This document shows, in pieces, positions 1-5,876 of a DNA stretch of 6,571 bases. The stretch is from Candidatus Zixiibacteriota bacterium. GTDB taxonomy: Bacteria; Zixibacteria; MSB-5A5; CAIYYT01. The notes under the pieces were generated by a model, which was not told where the DNA came from, made no database searches, and worked only from the letters and a program-made list of their open reading frames with translations. The position numbers and the translations under genes are program-made. Position 1 is the first letter of the stretch, and every line of letters begins with the position of its first letter. Location: positions 1 through 6,571 of the forward strand of contig JAPLUP010000267.1 in NCBI GenBank assembly GCA_026397575.1, written 5' to 3'.

Positions 1-348
1 GTAGAGCTCATTGAAGCGAGGACTGGGTTTGATCATTGTTGGATAATGGGCCGCGAAAAAGCTGTCGGCGATTTCCGTCTTCTCATCGTCCGAGAGGTCC
101 GCCGCGCGCTTGCGCGACAAGCTTAAATGCCGATCGGTGGCGCCATGATCGGCGTAGTCGATCAACTGCTCTAATAAGGAAGGCACTAGATTGAAAGTCT
201 GCTTGATACGGGGGAACTCGTCAAGCAGCAATAGCATATCGAGATAGTCCTTGCTGCCGTGCAGACGCACCCACGGCATCAAATATTCCCCCGTCTTCAA
301 ATCTTTGTAGAAGGGTTGATGCATGTGCCAGATGAAAGCTACTCTCAT
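1..348 (-). CDS. Glycoside hydrolase family 57 protein, N-terminal part
   Basis: Only the first 116 codons are in the window; the gene runs off the left edge. The N-terminus reads MRVAFIWHMHQPFYKD, and HMHQP (residues 8-12) is the first conserved region of GH57 (alpha-amylase / amylopullulanase / 4-alpha-glucanotransferase type). It is followed by MPWVRLHGSKDY (24-35), FNLVPSLLEQL (52-62) and a late RFNELY segment (111-116), all typical of the amylolytic branch. The family acts on alpha-glucans with a retaining mechanism; the catalytic Glu and Asp lie further along and cannot be checked, so exact specificity is unknown. There is no signal peptide, so a cytoplasmic enzyme of glycogen or maltodextrin metabolism is inferred. 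The ATG at 348 is preceded by GGGTGACAG, a weak ribosome site. It starts 18 bases after the TPR gene stop and is probably co-transcribed with it. Confidence 0.88.
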   Translation of the reverse strand, partial: MRVAFIWHMHQPFYKDLKTGEYLMPWVRLHGSKDYLDMLLLLDEFPRIKQTFNLVPSLLEQLIDYADHGATDRHLSLSRKRAADLSDDEKTEIADSFFAAHYPTMIKPSPRFNELY

Positions 349-366
349 CTGTCACCCGGAAACCAC

Positions 367-1062
367 TTAGTTATACTCGCCCTTGTCGTAAGTTAGAAAT
401 CCCTTTTCGATCATCAGAATTTTCGCCGTCCGGAATTTCTCAGAGGTGGCACCTTTTTTCTGGAGATACCCAAAAGCCTCTTTGGCGGTTGCCTGATCAC
501 TCGCCTTGATGGCATTTGACACCGCACCGAATAAGTCGCCCTCGTATGTCACCGAAGCTGTGTCTTTCCGAGCCGCCTCTAGATACTGCTTGGCGGCATC
601 CTGATACTTGCCCGAAGCGCTCAGCGAAGCGGCGATTCCCTCCAGCGCCGAGAGACGCGACATTTCGTCAATGGCGTAGTCGTCGGCGTATTTGCGGAAA
701 GCCTGTTCCGCTTTCTCGTAGTCGTTAATCGCAAAATAGAGATTCGCCAGTTTGAGTGCAGCATGTTTGGCGGCGGGCGTGCCACCGAAATCATCGATAA
801 CCTTCTGGAAATCGATCACGGCAACCTGAGCCTGATTATTGCGCATCTCCACTTCAGCGCGCCCAAGCAAGTCATAGGACTCCTGCGATTTCCGCGAGGA
901 TTGTCCGATGAAGAACCAGATAGCCACGGCAACGATTATCAGCGCACCGGCAGCGATCAAGATCGTATTGAGGTTTACCTCGGCCCACTCGCGTGTTCTA
1001 AACACGGCAGTTACGAAATGGTCTTCTTTCATTTGCTGCTTGGTTATTCGCTTCTGGGTCAT
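367..1062 (-). CDS. Membrane-anchored tetratricopeptide-repeat protein (YfgM-like architecture)
   Basis: A 231-residue protein when started at the ATG at 1062. It has a basic, charged N-terminus (MTQKRITKQQMKEDHF), one hydrophobic segment at about residues 33-53 (ILIAAGALIIVAVAIWFFIG), then an alpha-helical region with TPR-like pairs such as AALKLANLYFAINDYEKAEQAF (about 102-123) and LEGIAASLSASGKYQDAAKQY (about 140-160). This predicts a single-pass inner-membrane protein with a periplasmic TPR domain. That is the architecture of YfgM and related TPR proteins, which in E. coli associate with the SecYEG translocon and periplasmic chaperones; a similar scaffold role here is inference. A GTG four codons upstream (1074) is also in frame, but it overlaps the AGGAG ribosome site, so the ATG is preferred. 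The downstream partner is the GH57 gene. Confidence 0.82.
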   Translation of the reverse strand: MTQKRITKQQMKEDHFVTAVFRTREWAEVNLNTILIAAGALIIVAVAIWFFIGQSSRKSQESYDLLGRAEVEMRNNQAQVAVIDFQKVIDDFGGTPAAKHAALKLANLYFAINDYEKAEQAFRKYADDYAIDEMSRLSALEGIAASLSASGKYQDAAKQYLEAARKDTASVTYEGDLFGAVSNAIKASDQATAKEAFGYLQKKGATSEKFRTAKILMIEKGFLTYDKGEYN

Positions 1063-1073
1063 CTGGTCATACA

Positions 1074-1078
1074 CTCCT
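1074..1078 (-). promoter_or_regulatory. Shine-Dalgarno site of the TPR gene (decides the start)
   Basis: On the minus strand this reads AGGAG. Its last G is the first base of the in-frame GTG codon at 1074, so that GTG cannot be served by this site. The next in-frame start, ATG at 1062, lies 11 bases downstream: longer than the usual optimum but plausible. An out-of-frame ATG at 1070 would give a three-codon peptide whose TGA overlaps the real ATG; this is probably incidental. Confidence 0.55.
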
Positions 1079-1123
1079 GACTAAAACAGTACCTCACAGG
1101 GACTTTCGTCACACAGAAACGTA

Positions 1124-1151
1124 AGATTAACGATTCTTGCACGGATATCAA
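1124..1151 (-). promoter_or_regulatory. Weak candidate sigma-70 promoter for the TPR-GH57 unit
   Basis: Minus-strand TTGATA (1151-1146, five of six matches to the -35 consensus) stands 16 bases from TAATCT (1129-1124), which is a poor -10 match. It lies just downstream of the terminator of the preceding gene, where a new promoter would be expected, and about 60 bases before the TPR start. Position supports it more than sequence does. Confidence 0.3.
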
Positions 1152-1160
1152 CTCCTTTTT

Positions 1161-1199
1161 TGAGAAAATTAAGGGCGAGACCGCCAACCGGCCTCGCCC
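1161..1199 (-). terminator. Rho-independent terminator of the outer-membrane protein gene
   Basis: On the minus strand GGGCGAG (1199-1193) pairs perfectly with CTCGCCC (1179-1173). After one mismatch there are three more G-C pairs and a five-base loop, followed directly by TTAATTTTCTC. A GC-rich hairpin with a T-rich tail, 34 bases after the stop codon of the barrel gene, is the classical intrinsic terminator arrangement. There is no T-tract on the plus-strand side, so it works in one direction only. Confidence 0.85.
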
Positions 1200-1232
1200 A
1201 ATATCTGGCGCCTGTCCCTATAGATAAACGGT

Positions 1233-2822
1233 CTAGAAGAATCCGGTGAAATTGATGGTCATCGCAGGTCCGTTGCGCTGCTTTTCGGTTTGAAATTCAC
1301 CCCAGAAGGCTATGCCCGACTCGGTTTGTTTCTCGCTATTAAATTCCGCGGCAAGATCAAGCCAGATCTGGCGCCAATGAATACCCGTACCAAACGAAAC
1401 CGCTGTGTGCGTCACCTTTTTTCCGAGCGCAAATTGGCCGCTGTCCGCACCGACTGACACATACTGTGGCTGTCCCTTGTCATCGCGGAGAACGTTCGTA
1501 ACTTCGCGATAAGGACCCTGTGACATCCGGAATCCGGCGCGAATCGGGATAATACCAACCGATGTCTTGAGAGTGTACTCGCCGCCAAAGCGCAATTGCG
1601 TGCTGTTATCGAGTTTCAAGTCGAACGTGCTGAAAACTTCACTAAGATCTCCGGCGCTGTTGTAACTCGAGCCTTGGTACGGAACATAATAATAGATTGA
1701 CCAGGGGAGGGTGAAGGTGGCGATGGTGTCCATAGGGTCCCTACTGTCTTTCAGCTTTATCGAATCCACCTCGGCTCTAACGGAGTACTTGCTTGAGCTA
1801 TAACCGGCGTACTCGAAATCGCCGGCCAGAAGCAAGTTGGGAGTGACCTGATAAGATATTCCTAACGAAATATCGGTAGGAATATCAATCTTGGTTTTCC
1901 CCCGATACAAACGCGGATTGATCTGGCCCGCGGTCGGCACACCCTGACCTTCCACCTTAATGGACCTGGCGTACATCGTGTCGCCTCTCAGCAAGTCATG
2001 GTTGGTGATCAACTGAAAAGGAGTCTTGACCATGAGGCCGGCACGGAACTTGTCCTTATGATAAAAGAGTGATGTAGAGAAGTTGAATCCTTTGGAATCG
2101 GCTTTGTCCAGCACCGTACTTGCGTTATGAAACAAAATTGAGTCGGAGAGCTGACTGTCAGAAAGCGGCAGGACCTTGGTGAAGTCGGCTCGGTGAGTCG
2201 ACTCGGTAGAGCCGGTGTAAATATTGACTGCGCCACCGAAAGCCAAGTCCCCGTAAAGGCCGGTCCCAAAACCGAGAGAGATCACGTCGAGACCTCCCTT
2301 GACGGTTCTGTTGCTTTCTTGTGTTGCCGTACCCCTAAAAACCTGGCCCTGAGCCTCAGTCCTAAAGGTAACGTCGGCGGCATTGTATTCAACGTTGATC
2401 TGATTTTGTACTGAGTTGTAGGTGACGGACGCCATGAAAGGATGGCCCTTGATCCGAATCGGCGCGACAAAGGAGGCAAAACTGGGCTTCAGCTTGTCAT
2501 CACTGAACTTCGAGTTGATGTTGTGGCTCGCATTAGTTGCGTGAGGATAAGTCAACTTCGTCTTCAACTGCAGTGGCAGGTAAATCCCGGAAATTGACGC
2601 CTGAGTTTTATCGACTTGAATCAACCCGGCGGGATTCCAAGTGAGCGCCGAGGCATCATCGGCTACACCGGTGAAAGCGCCACCCATGGCGCGAGCTCGG
2701 GCGCCGGCGCCCAGGAACGAATAATCGATCATGGAAAAGGGGTAAATATTGAAATCCTGACAAAACGCTGCCGTCGACGACAATAGTAATATGAGGATAA
2801 CTTTAGTGGTCACACTTCTCAT
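1233..2822 (-). CDS. Outer-membrane beta-barrel protein, FadL/OmpP1/PorV-like
   Basis: A 529-residue precursor. Residues 1-21 (MRSVTTKVILILLLSSTAAFC) are a Sec signal peptide, with cleavage probably before Gln22; it lacks a proper lipobox. Residues 40-67 contain the N-terminal signature of FadL/TodX and PorV/UPF0164-like barrels (GARARAMGGAF, then ADDASALTWNPAGLI). The rest shows alternating polar/aromatic strands, and the chain ends NFTGFF, with the terminal Phe expected of a BAM-assembled barrel. FadL-family members move hydrophobic substrates and PorV-type proteins serve type IX secretion; I cannot choose between these roles and see no T9SS genes. An open frame extends 30 codons upstream to 2912, but a strong promoter lies inside it, and a ribosome site (AAGGAG) precedes the ATG at 2822. 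It has its own promoter and terminator, so it is monocistronic. Confidence 0.87.
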   Translation of the reverse strand: MRSVTTKVILILLLSSTAAFCQDFNIYPFSMIDYSFLGAGARARAMGGAFTGVADDASALTWNPAGLIQVDKTQASISGIYLPLQLKTKLTYPHATNASHNINSKFSDDKLKPSFASFVAPIRIKGHPFMASVTYNSVQNQINVEYNAADVTFRTEAQGQVFRGTATQESNRTVKGGLDVISLGFGTGLYGDLAFGGAVNIYTGSTESTHRADFTKVLPLSDSQLSDSILFHNASTVLDKADSKGFNFSTSLFYHKDKFRAGLMVKTPFQLITNHDLLRGDTMYARSIKVEGQGVPTAGQINPRLYRGKTKIDIPTDISLGISYQVTPNLLLAGDFEYAGYSSSKYSVRAEVDSIKLKDSRDPMDTIATFTLPWSIYYYVPYQGSSYNSAGDLSEVFSTFDLKLDNSTQLRFGGEYTLKTSVGIIPIRAGFRMSQGPYREVTNVLRDDKGQPQYVSVGADSGQFALGKKVTHTAVSFGTGIHWRQIWLDLAAEFNSEKQTESGIAFWGEFQTEKQRNGPAMTINFTGFF

Positions 2823-2834
2823 ACTTCGAACACT

Positions 2835-2840
2835 CTCCTT
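2835..2840 (-). promoter_or_regulatory. Shine-Dalgarno site of the barrel gene (decides the start)
   Basis: Minus-strand AAGGAG, 12 bases before the ATG at 2822. It is the only good ribosome site upstream of the signal peptide. Together with the promoter at 2872-2900 it rules out the longer open frame beginning at 2912. Confidence 0.7.
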
Positions 2841-2871
2841 CTGTTCTACCCTATAGCATTCTAAGGCGTGC

Positions 2872-2900
2872 AATATATGACTGGCAAAATAGGTTGTCAA
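2872..2900 (-). promoter_or_regulatory. Strong sigma-70-type promoter of the outer-membrane protein gene
   Basis: On the minus strand TTGACA (2900-2895) matches the -35 consensus perfectly. It is separated by exactly 17 bases from TATATT (2877-2872), which matches five of six positions of the -10 box. Transcription should begin near 2865, giving a leader of about 40 bases before the ATG at 2822 with the ribosome site inside it. Confidence 0.82.
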
Positions 2901-2938
2901 ATCATTTTTCAAACCATTATCTGACGTTTATTTAGACG

Positions 2939-2967
2939 AAAATGAGTGGCTTTTTGTGCAAAACTCA
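2939..2967 (-). terminator. Possible weak terminator after the response-regulator gene
   Basis: On the minus strand TGAGT (2967-2963) can pair with ACTCA (2947-2943), with an inner TTTT/AAAA pairing around GCAC, followed by TTTT (2942-2939). The stem is AT-rich, bulged and short, so termination would be inefficient. It lies 32 bases after the regulator stop and before the barrel-gene promoter, which is where a terminator is expected. Confidence 0.3.
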
Positions 2968-2998
2968 GAGGCAGAATTCGGGGTTGGGGTCTTCGTCA

Positions 2999-4402
2999 TT
3001 ACTGGGACGAGTCGTCGTCACCGGCTACTGACGACTCGCTGGGCTCCATCATGCCATACTCGTGTAGCTTGTTTCGGAGTGTCCGCGACGAAATCCCTAG
3101 GGCTTCTGAGGCTTTGGTGCGATTGCCGCCGTGTCTTTCCAACGTTTCAATGATCATTACCTTCTCCATCTCCGAAATGGTCATCTCCTTATTACCTGAA
3201 GTCGTGGACAAAGACGCCAACTTGCCCAGAACCAGGTGACCGGGGAAATCAGAGTCTGTAATGCGGTCACCTTTGCAGAGCACAACGGCGCGTTCGATGT
3301 AGTTTTCGAGTTCGCGGATGTTGCAGGGCCAATGGTAAGCCAATAGCAGCCTCATCGCCCTTTCCGTAATGCCCTTGATATCTCGACGATTTTCATCATT
3401 GTGCTTTCGAACAAAATGGTCGACGAGCGACGGAATATCAATCCATCTTTCCCGTAATGGTGGCAAATAGAGCGGAATGACGATGAGACGGTAGGAAAGA
3501 TCCTCTCGAAAATGACCGGCTTTGACCTCATCCTCGATGTTCTTGTTCGTCGTAGCCACAAGGCGGACATCAACTTTGACGCTCACCCCCGAGCCGACAC
3601 GCTGGAACTCACGCTCCTGGATGACACGCAACAACTTAGCCTGGACTCCGAATGGCATTTCGCTGATTTCGTCCAGAAGCAGTGTGCCTTCATCGGCAAG
3701 CTCGAAGCGGCCTTGGGACTGCTTGATGGCATTAGTGAAAGCGCCTTTCTCGTGGCCAAAAAGCTCGGACTCGATCAAACCCTCTGGCAAGGCGGCACAG
3801 TTGAGAGTAACGAAAGGACCATTAGCGCGCGGCGAGTTATAATGTATGGCGCGTGCGATCAGTTCTTTGCCGGTTCCGGATTCACCGCGGATGAGGATCG
3901 TGGCACGAGATTTCGCCGCCGATGACAAGGTCTCGAGCAAACTAAGAAGCTTCTTGTCGGCGCCGACAATGTTCTCGAACTGATAGCGGCCGCGAATTTC
4001 GGAGCGTAGGATACGGTTTTCGAGTATGAGTTGCCGGTGTTCGAGAGCCTTGGCGACAATCATTTCGAGTTCGTCCGGGAGAATCGGCTTGAGTATGTAG
4101 TCGAAAGCGCCGAGTTTCATCGCCTCAACGGCATCCTTAACGGTGCCGTAAGCCGTTATCATGATTACCACAGTCTCCGGCGACTCGGTCTTTACCTGTT
4201 TCAACAGGTCAATACCGCTCATCCTTGGCATCTTGACATCAGAAAGAACAATGTCAAACTCTCTCTCACGGAGGAGTTGCAGACCCTGTTCGCCCGAAGC
4301 AACGGTCGTTACGCTGTGACCGAGTCTCTTGAGAACCTCCTCGAAAAACTCGTTGACCAGAGCGTCGTCATCAACAACTAGAATTTCGTGTATTGTACTC
4401 AT
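2999..4402 (-). CDS. NtrC-family sigma-54-dependent response regulator
   Basis: 467 residues, full length for the family. Receiver domain (about 1-120): acidic pocket DDD (11-13), phosphoacceptor Asp55 in LSDVKMP, Thr83, Lys105-Pro106. AAA+ domain (about 143-375): Walker A GESGTGKE (173-180), Walker B TLLLDEI (240-246), arginine-finger region FREDLSYRL (298-306). C-terminal Fis-type helix-turn-helix in about 416-450 (GGNRTKASEALGISSRTLRNKL). After phosphorylation it should oligomerise, bind upstream enhancers and use ATP to open sigma-54 polymerase complexes. Two unusual residues: the sigma-54 contact loop reads GAFTNA (220-225) rather than GAFTGA, and the sensor II motif reads WPCNIREL (358-365) rather than WPGNVREL. 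It starts 48 bases after the kinase stop, with AGGA 12 bases before the ATG, so the two form an operon. Its regulon cannot be read from this window. Confidence 0.95.
   Translation of the reverse strand: MSTIHEILVVDDDALVNEFFEEVLKRLGHSVTTVASGEQGLQLLREREFDIVLSDVKMPRMSGIDLLKQVKTESPETVVIMITAYGTVKDAVEAMKLGAFDYILKPILPDELEMIVAKALEHRQLILENRILRSEIRGRYQFENIVGADKKLLSLLETLSSAAKSRATILIRGESGTGKELIARAIHYNSPRANGPFVTLNCAALPEGLIESELFGHEKGAFTNAIKQSQGRFELADEGTLLLDEISEMPFGVQAKLLRVIQEREFQRVGSGVSVKVDVRLVATTNKNIEDEVKAGHFREDLSYRLIVIPLYLPPLRERWIDIPSLVDHFVRKHNDENRRDIKGITERAMRLLLAYHWPCNIRELENYIERAVVLCKGDRITDSDFPGHLVLGKLASLSTTSGNKEMTISEMEKVMIIETLERHGGNRTKASEALGISSRTLRNKLHEYGMMEPSESSVAGDDDSSQ
3008..3038. repeat. Perfect 9-bp inverted repeat at the 3' end of the regulator gene
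   Basis: CGAGTCGTC (3008-3016) and GACGACTCG (3030-3038) are exact reverse complements separated by 13 bases. The repeat lies inside the last codons of the response regulator, where it encodes the Asp/Ser-rich tail, and ends 6 bases before the stop codon. With no T-tract beside it, it is not an intrinsic terminator. It may be a transcript 3'-end stabiliser, a protein site, or a by-product of repeated Asp and Ser codons. Confidence 0.45.
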
Positions 4403-4450
4403 GTTTCTTGCATTTCCTGTGTCTGCCGATCTCTCCCGAAAGCCGAGAAG

Positions 4451-5707
4451 TTAGTGCGAGCTTGCCGGCAAGATAATCGTGAAGGTCGAGCCGACGCCGT
4501 TGCGCGAATCGACTTCAATTATGCCGCGATGCGCCTCGACTACTTTCTTAACCAGTGCCAGTCCCAGACCAGTACCTCCATCGCGCGTCGTAAAGAAAGG
4601 CGCGAAAATCTTCTCCCGTATTTCCTCGGGAATGCTCGTTCCCTGATCAGCAATACTCAGCATTACTTTGCTGCCATTGGCGGCAAGGTTAACGCGAATA
4701 ATACCGCCACCGGGCATAGCCTCATCCGCGTTCTTCAGCAGATTTACCAGCGCGCCACCAAGGTTTTCGCGGTCGAATTCGCAGACGACCGGCTCGGCAG
4801 GCAGACTGAGATCGACCTGCGCATCGGAGTTGCGTGCATGCAGATCGATACGAAAAAAATCTATCGTCTCTTTCAGTAGCGAATTGAGATCACCCGCTCG
4901 CGGCTCGTGACGAAGATCGCGGGCGTATTCAAGCAGCGACGTAACGGAGCGATTCAGTTTCTGGACGCCGGCGCTGATTTTGTCGACATAGCCCACCTGC
5001 GGATGATCGTCGCCCAGTTCATCCCGGAGCAGCGCGGCAAAGCCGGCGATCCCGGAAAGCGGATTGCGCACTTCGTGCGCGATGACTGCAGCCACCTCTC
5101 CGAGCGCAGCCAGGCTCCTCACTCGCGCCATTTCCTCTTGCATCCGTTTGACTTCAGTCAGGTCAACAAAGACTTCCAATGCCCCTACGGTATTGGCAGC
5201 ACTGTCGGTAATCGGCGCACTCGAAACCGAAATCGGGATCACAGTGCCGTCGTCGATACGAACATCTTTTTCGAGATTGCGGTAAGCTTTGCCTCCCGAG
5301 AAAAGACTGCGAAGCGAGCGGGCGCCGGCGAGAGTCTTGCCGAAGATCTGTTCGTATTCAACTCCAATGATTTGCTTCGGTTTGATATGAAGGATTGCGC
5401 AACCGGAGCGGTTGATGCTTTTGATCTTGCCTTCAAGGTCGATAGTGATCACTCCGGCGGTCAACGACTCGAGGACATTCTGAAGGAAGTTCTTGGTCTG
5501 TAGATTCTGGTCAAGAACCTCACGTAGCTTCTCGTTTGTTGCCGTCAACTCGTCAGACAACTGCTGATAGCGGGCTTGAAGGGTTGCATAGGACTCATTC
5601 AACCGCTTAATCGTGTTGTTGAAGCTGGCGAAAGTCTCGCGAAAAACCGCCAACTGATCGGAATCCTGAAGTTCCTTGCCGGACGCACTCTGCTTCTGCC
5701 TTACCAT
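4451..5707 (-). CDS. Soluble PAS-domain sensor histidine kinase (NtrB/AtoS-like), partner of the downstream regulator
   Basis: 418 residues counted from the ATG at 5707. There is no signal peptide or membrane segment, so it is cytoplasmic. Order: predicted coiled coil (about 20-75, rich in Gln, Leu and Glu); PAS domain (about 75-185, with LTAGVITIDLEGKIKSINR near its start); HisKA with His211 in AHEVRNPLSG; HATPase_c with N box NLLKNADEAM (Asn322, Asn326), G1 box DQGTSI (354-359), F box FAPFFTT (368-374) and G2 box GGTGLGLAL (377-385). It should autophosphorylate His211 and pass the phosphate to Asp55 of the NtrC-type regulator. The second G1 glycine is Ser358; DxGxGI is usual. A TTG directly before the ATG is an alternative start. 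No Shine-Dalgarno site precedes either codon, and the promoter -10 box is only 7 bases away, which suggests a leaderless message. The signal sensed is unknown. Confidence 0.93.
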   Translation of the reverse strand: MVRQKQSASGKELQDSDQLAVFRETFASFNNTIKRLNESYATLQARYQQLSDELTATNEKLREVLDQNLQTKNFLQNVLESLTAGVITIDLEGKIKSINRSGCAILHIKPKQIIGVEYEQIFGKTLAGARSLRSLFSGGKAYRNLEKDVRIDDGTVIPISVSSAPITDSAANTVGALEVFVDLTEVKRMQEEMARVRSLAALGEVAAVIAHEVRNPLSGIAGFAALLRDELGDDHPQVGYVDKISAGVQKLNRSVTSLLEYARDLRHEPRAGDLNSLLKETIDFFRIDLHARNSDAQVDLSLPAEPVVCEFDRENLGGALVNLLKNADEAMPGGGIIRVNLAANGSKVMLSIADQGTSIPEEIREKIFAPFFTTRDGGTGLGLALVKKVVEAHRGIIEVDSRNGVGSTFTIILPASSH

Positions 5708-5714
5708 CAAGAAG

Positions 5715-5744
5715 ATAATAGGAAGGGAGTCACGCGGTTTTCAA
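5715..5744 (-). promoter_or_regulatory. Sigma-70-type promoter of the kinase-regulator operon, predicting a leaderless mRNA
   Basis: Minus-strand TTGAAA (5744-5739, five of six) is separated by 18 bases from TATTAT (5720-5715, five of six). The usual start point about 7 bases after the -10 box falls at about 5707-5708, on or next to the A of the kinase ATG. The absence of any ribosome site in this interval agrees with a leaderless transcript. Confidence 0.68.
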
Positions 5745-5768
5745 CAAAAATAATTGGCGGAACTTGAG

Positions 5769-5831
5769 CGATAGTGTGGGGACATCAGCCGAGCAGCTAT
5801 CGATCACTACGGCTGACCTTGATGGTCGGCC
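5769..5831. other. Overlapping, mutually exclusive inverted repeats in the CheB-kinase spacer
   Basis: Three pairings compete in this stretch: 5811-5818 with 5824-5831 (seven pairs, one mismatch, five-base loop); TCAGCCG 5785-5791 with CGGCTGA 5810-5816 (seven perfect pairs); and CGATAG 5769-5774 with CTATCG 5797-5802 (six perfect pairs). The first two share bases 5811-5816 and cannot form together. On the minus-strand RNA a T-rich stretch (ATTATTTTTG) follows about 15 bases after the last arm. This could be a leaky terminator or attenuator for read-through from cheB. The arms are short, so chance is not excluded. Confidence 0.3.
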
Positions 5832-5876
5832 CTGCAACGTCTATCATTGTGGAGGGCTATTCGGATGCGTTAGCCA

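Noticed and set aside
2935..2997. Six-base inverted repeat GACGAA / TTCGTC flanking the spacer after the regulator gene.
   Set aside because: The arms are 51 bases apart and only six bases long, which is within chance expectation.
3512..3925. A 137-codon plus-strand open frame, with others overlapping it.
   Set aside because: It is antisense to the AAA+ domain of the regulator. Stop-poor antisense frames are expected from the codon use of the real gene.
4907..5503. A 198-codon open frame on the plus strand.
   Set aside because: It lies entirely antisense to the kinase, whose PAS, HisKA and N-box motifs are unmistakable on the other strand. Its translation has no recognisable domain.
5797..5847. 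A 16-codon minus-strand reading frame in the CheB-kinase spacer (starts MIDVAGPTIK).
   Set aside because: No Shine-Dalgarno site precedes its ATG and its size is within chance. It could be a leader peptide only if conserved in relatives.
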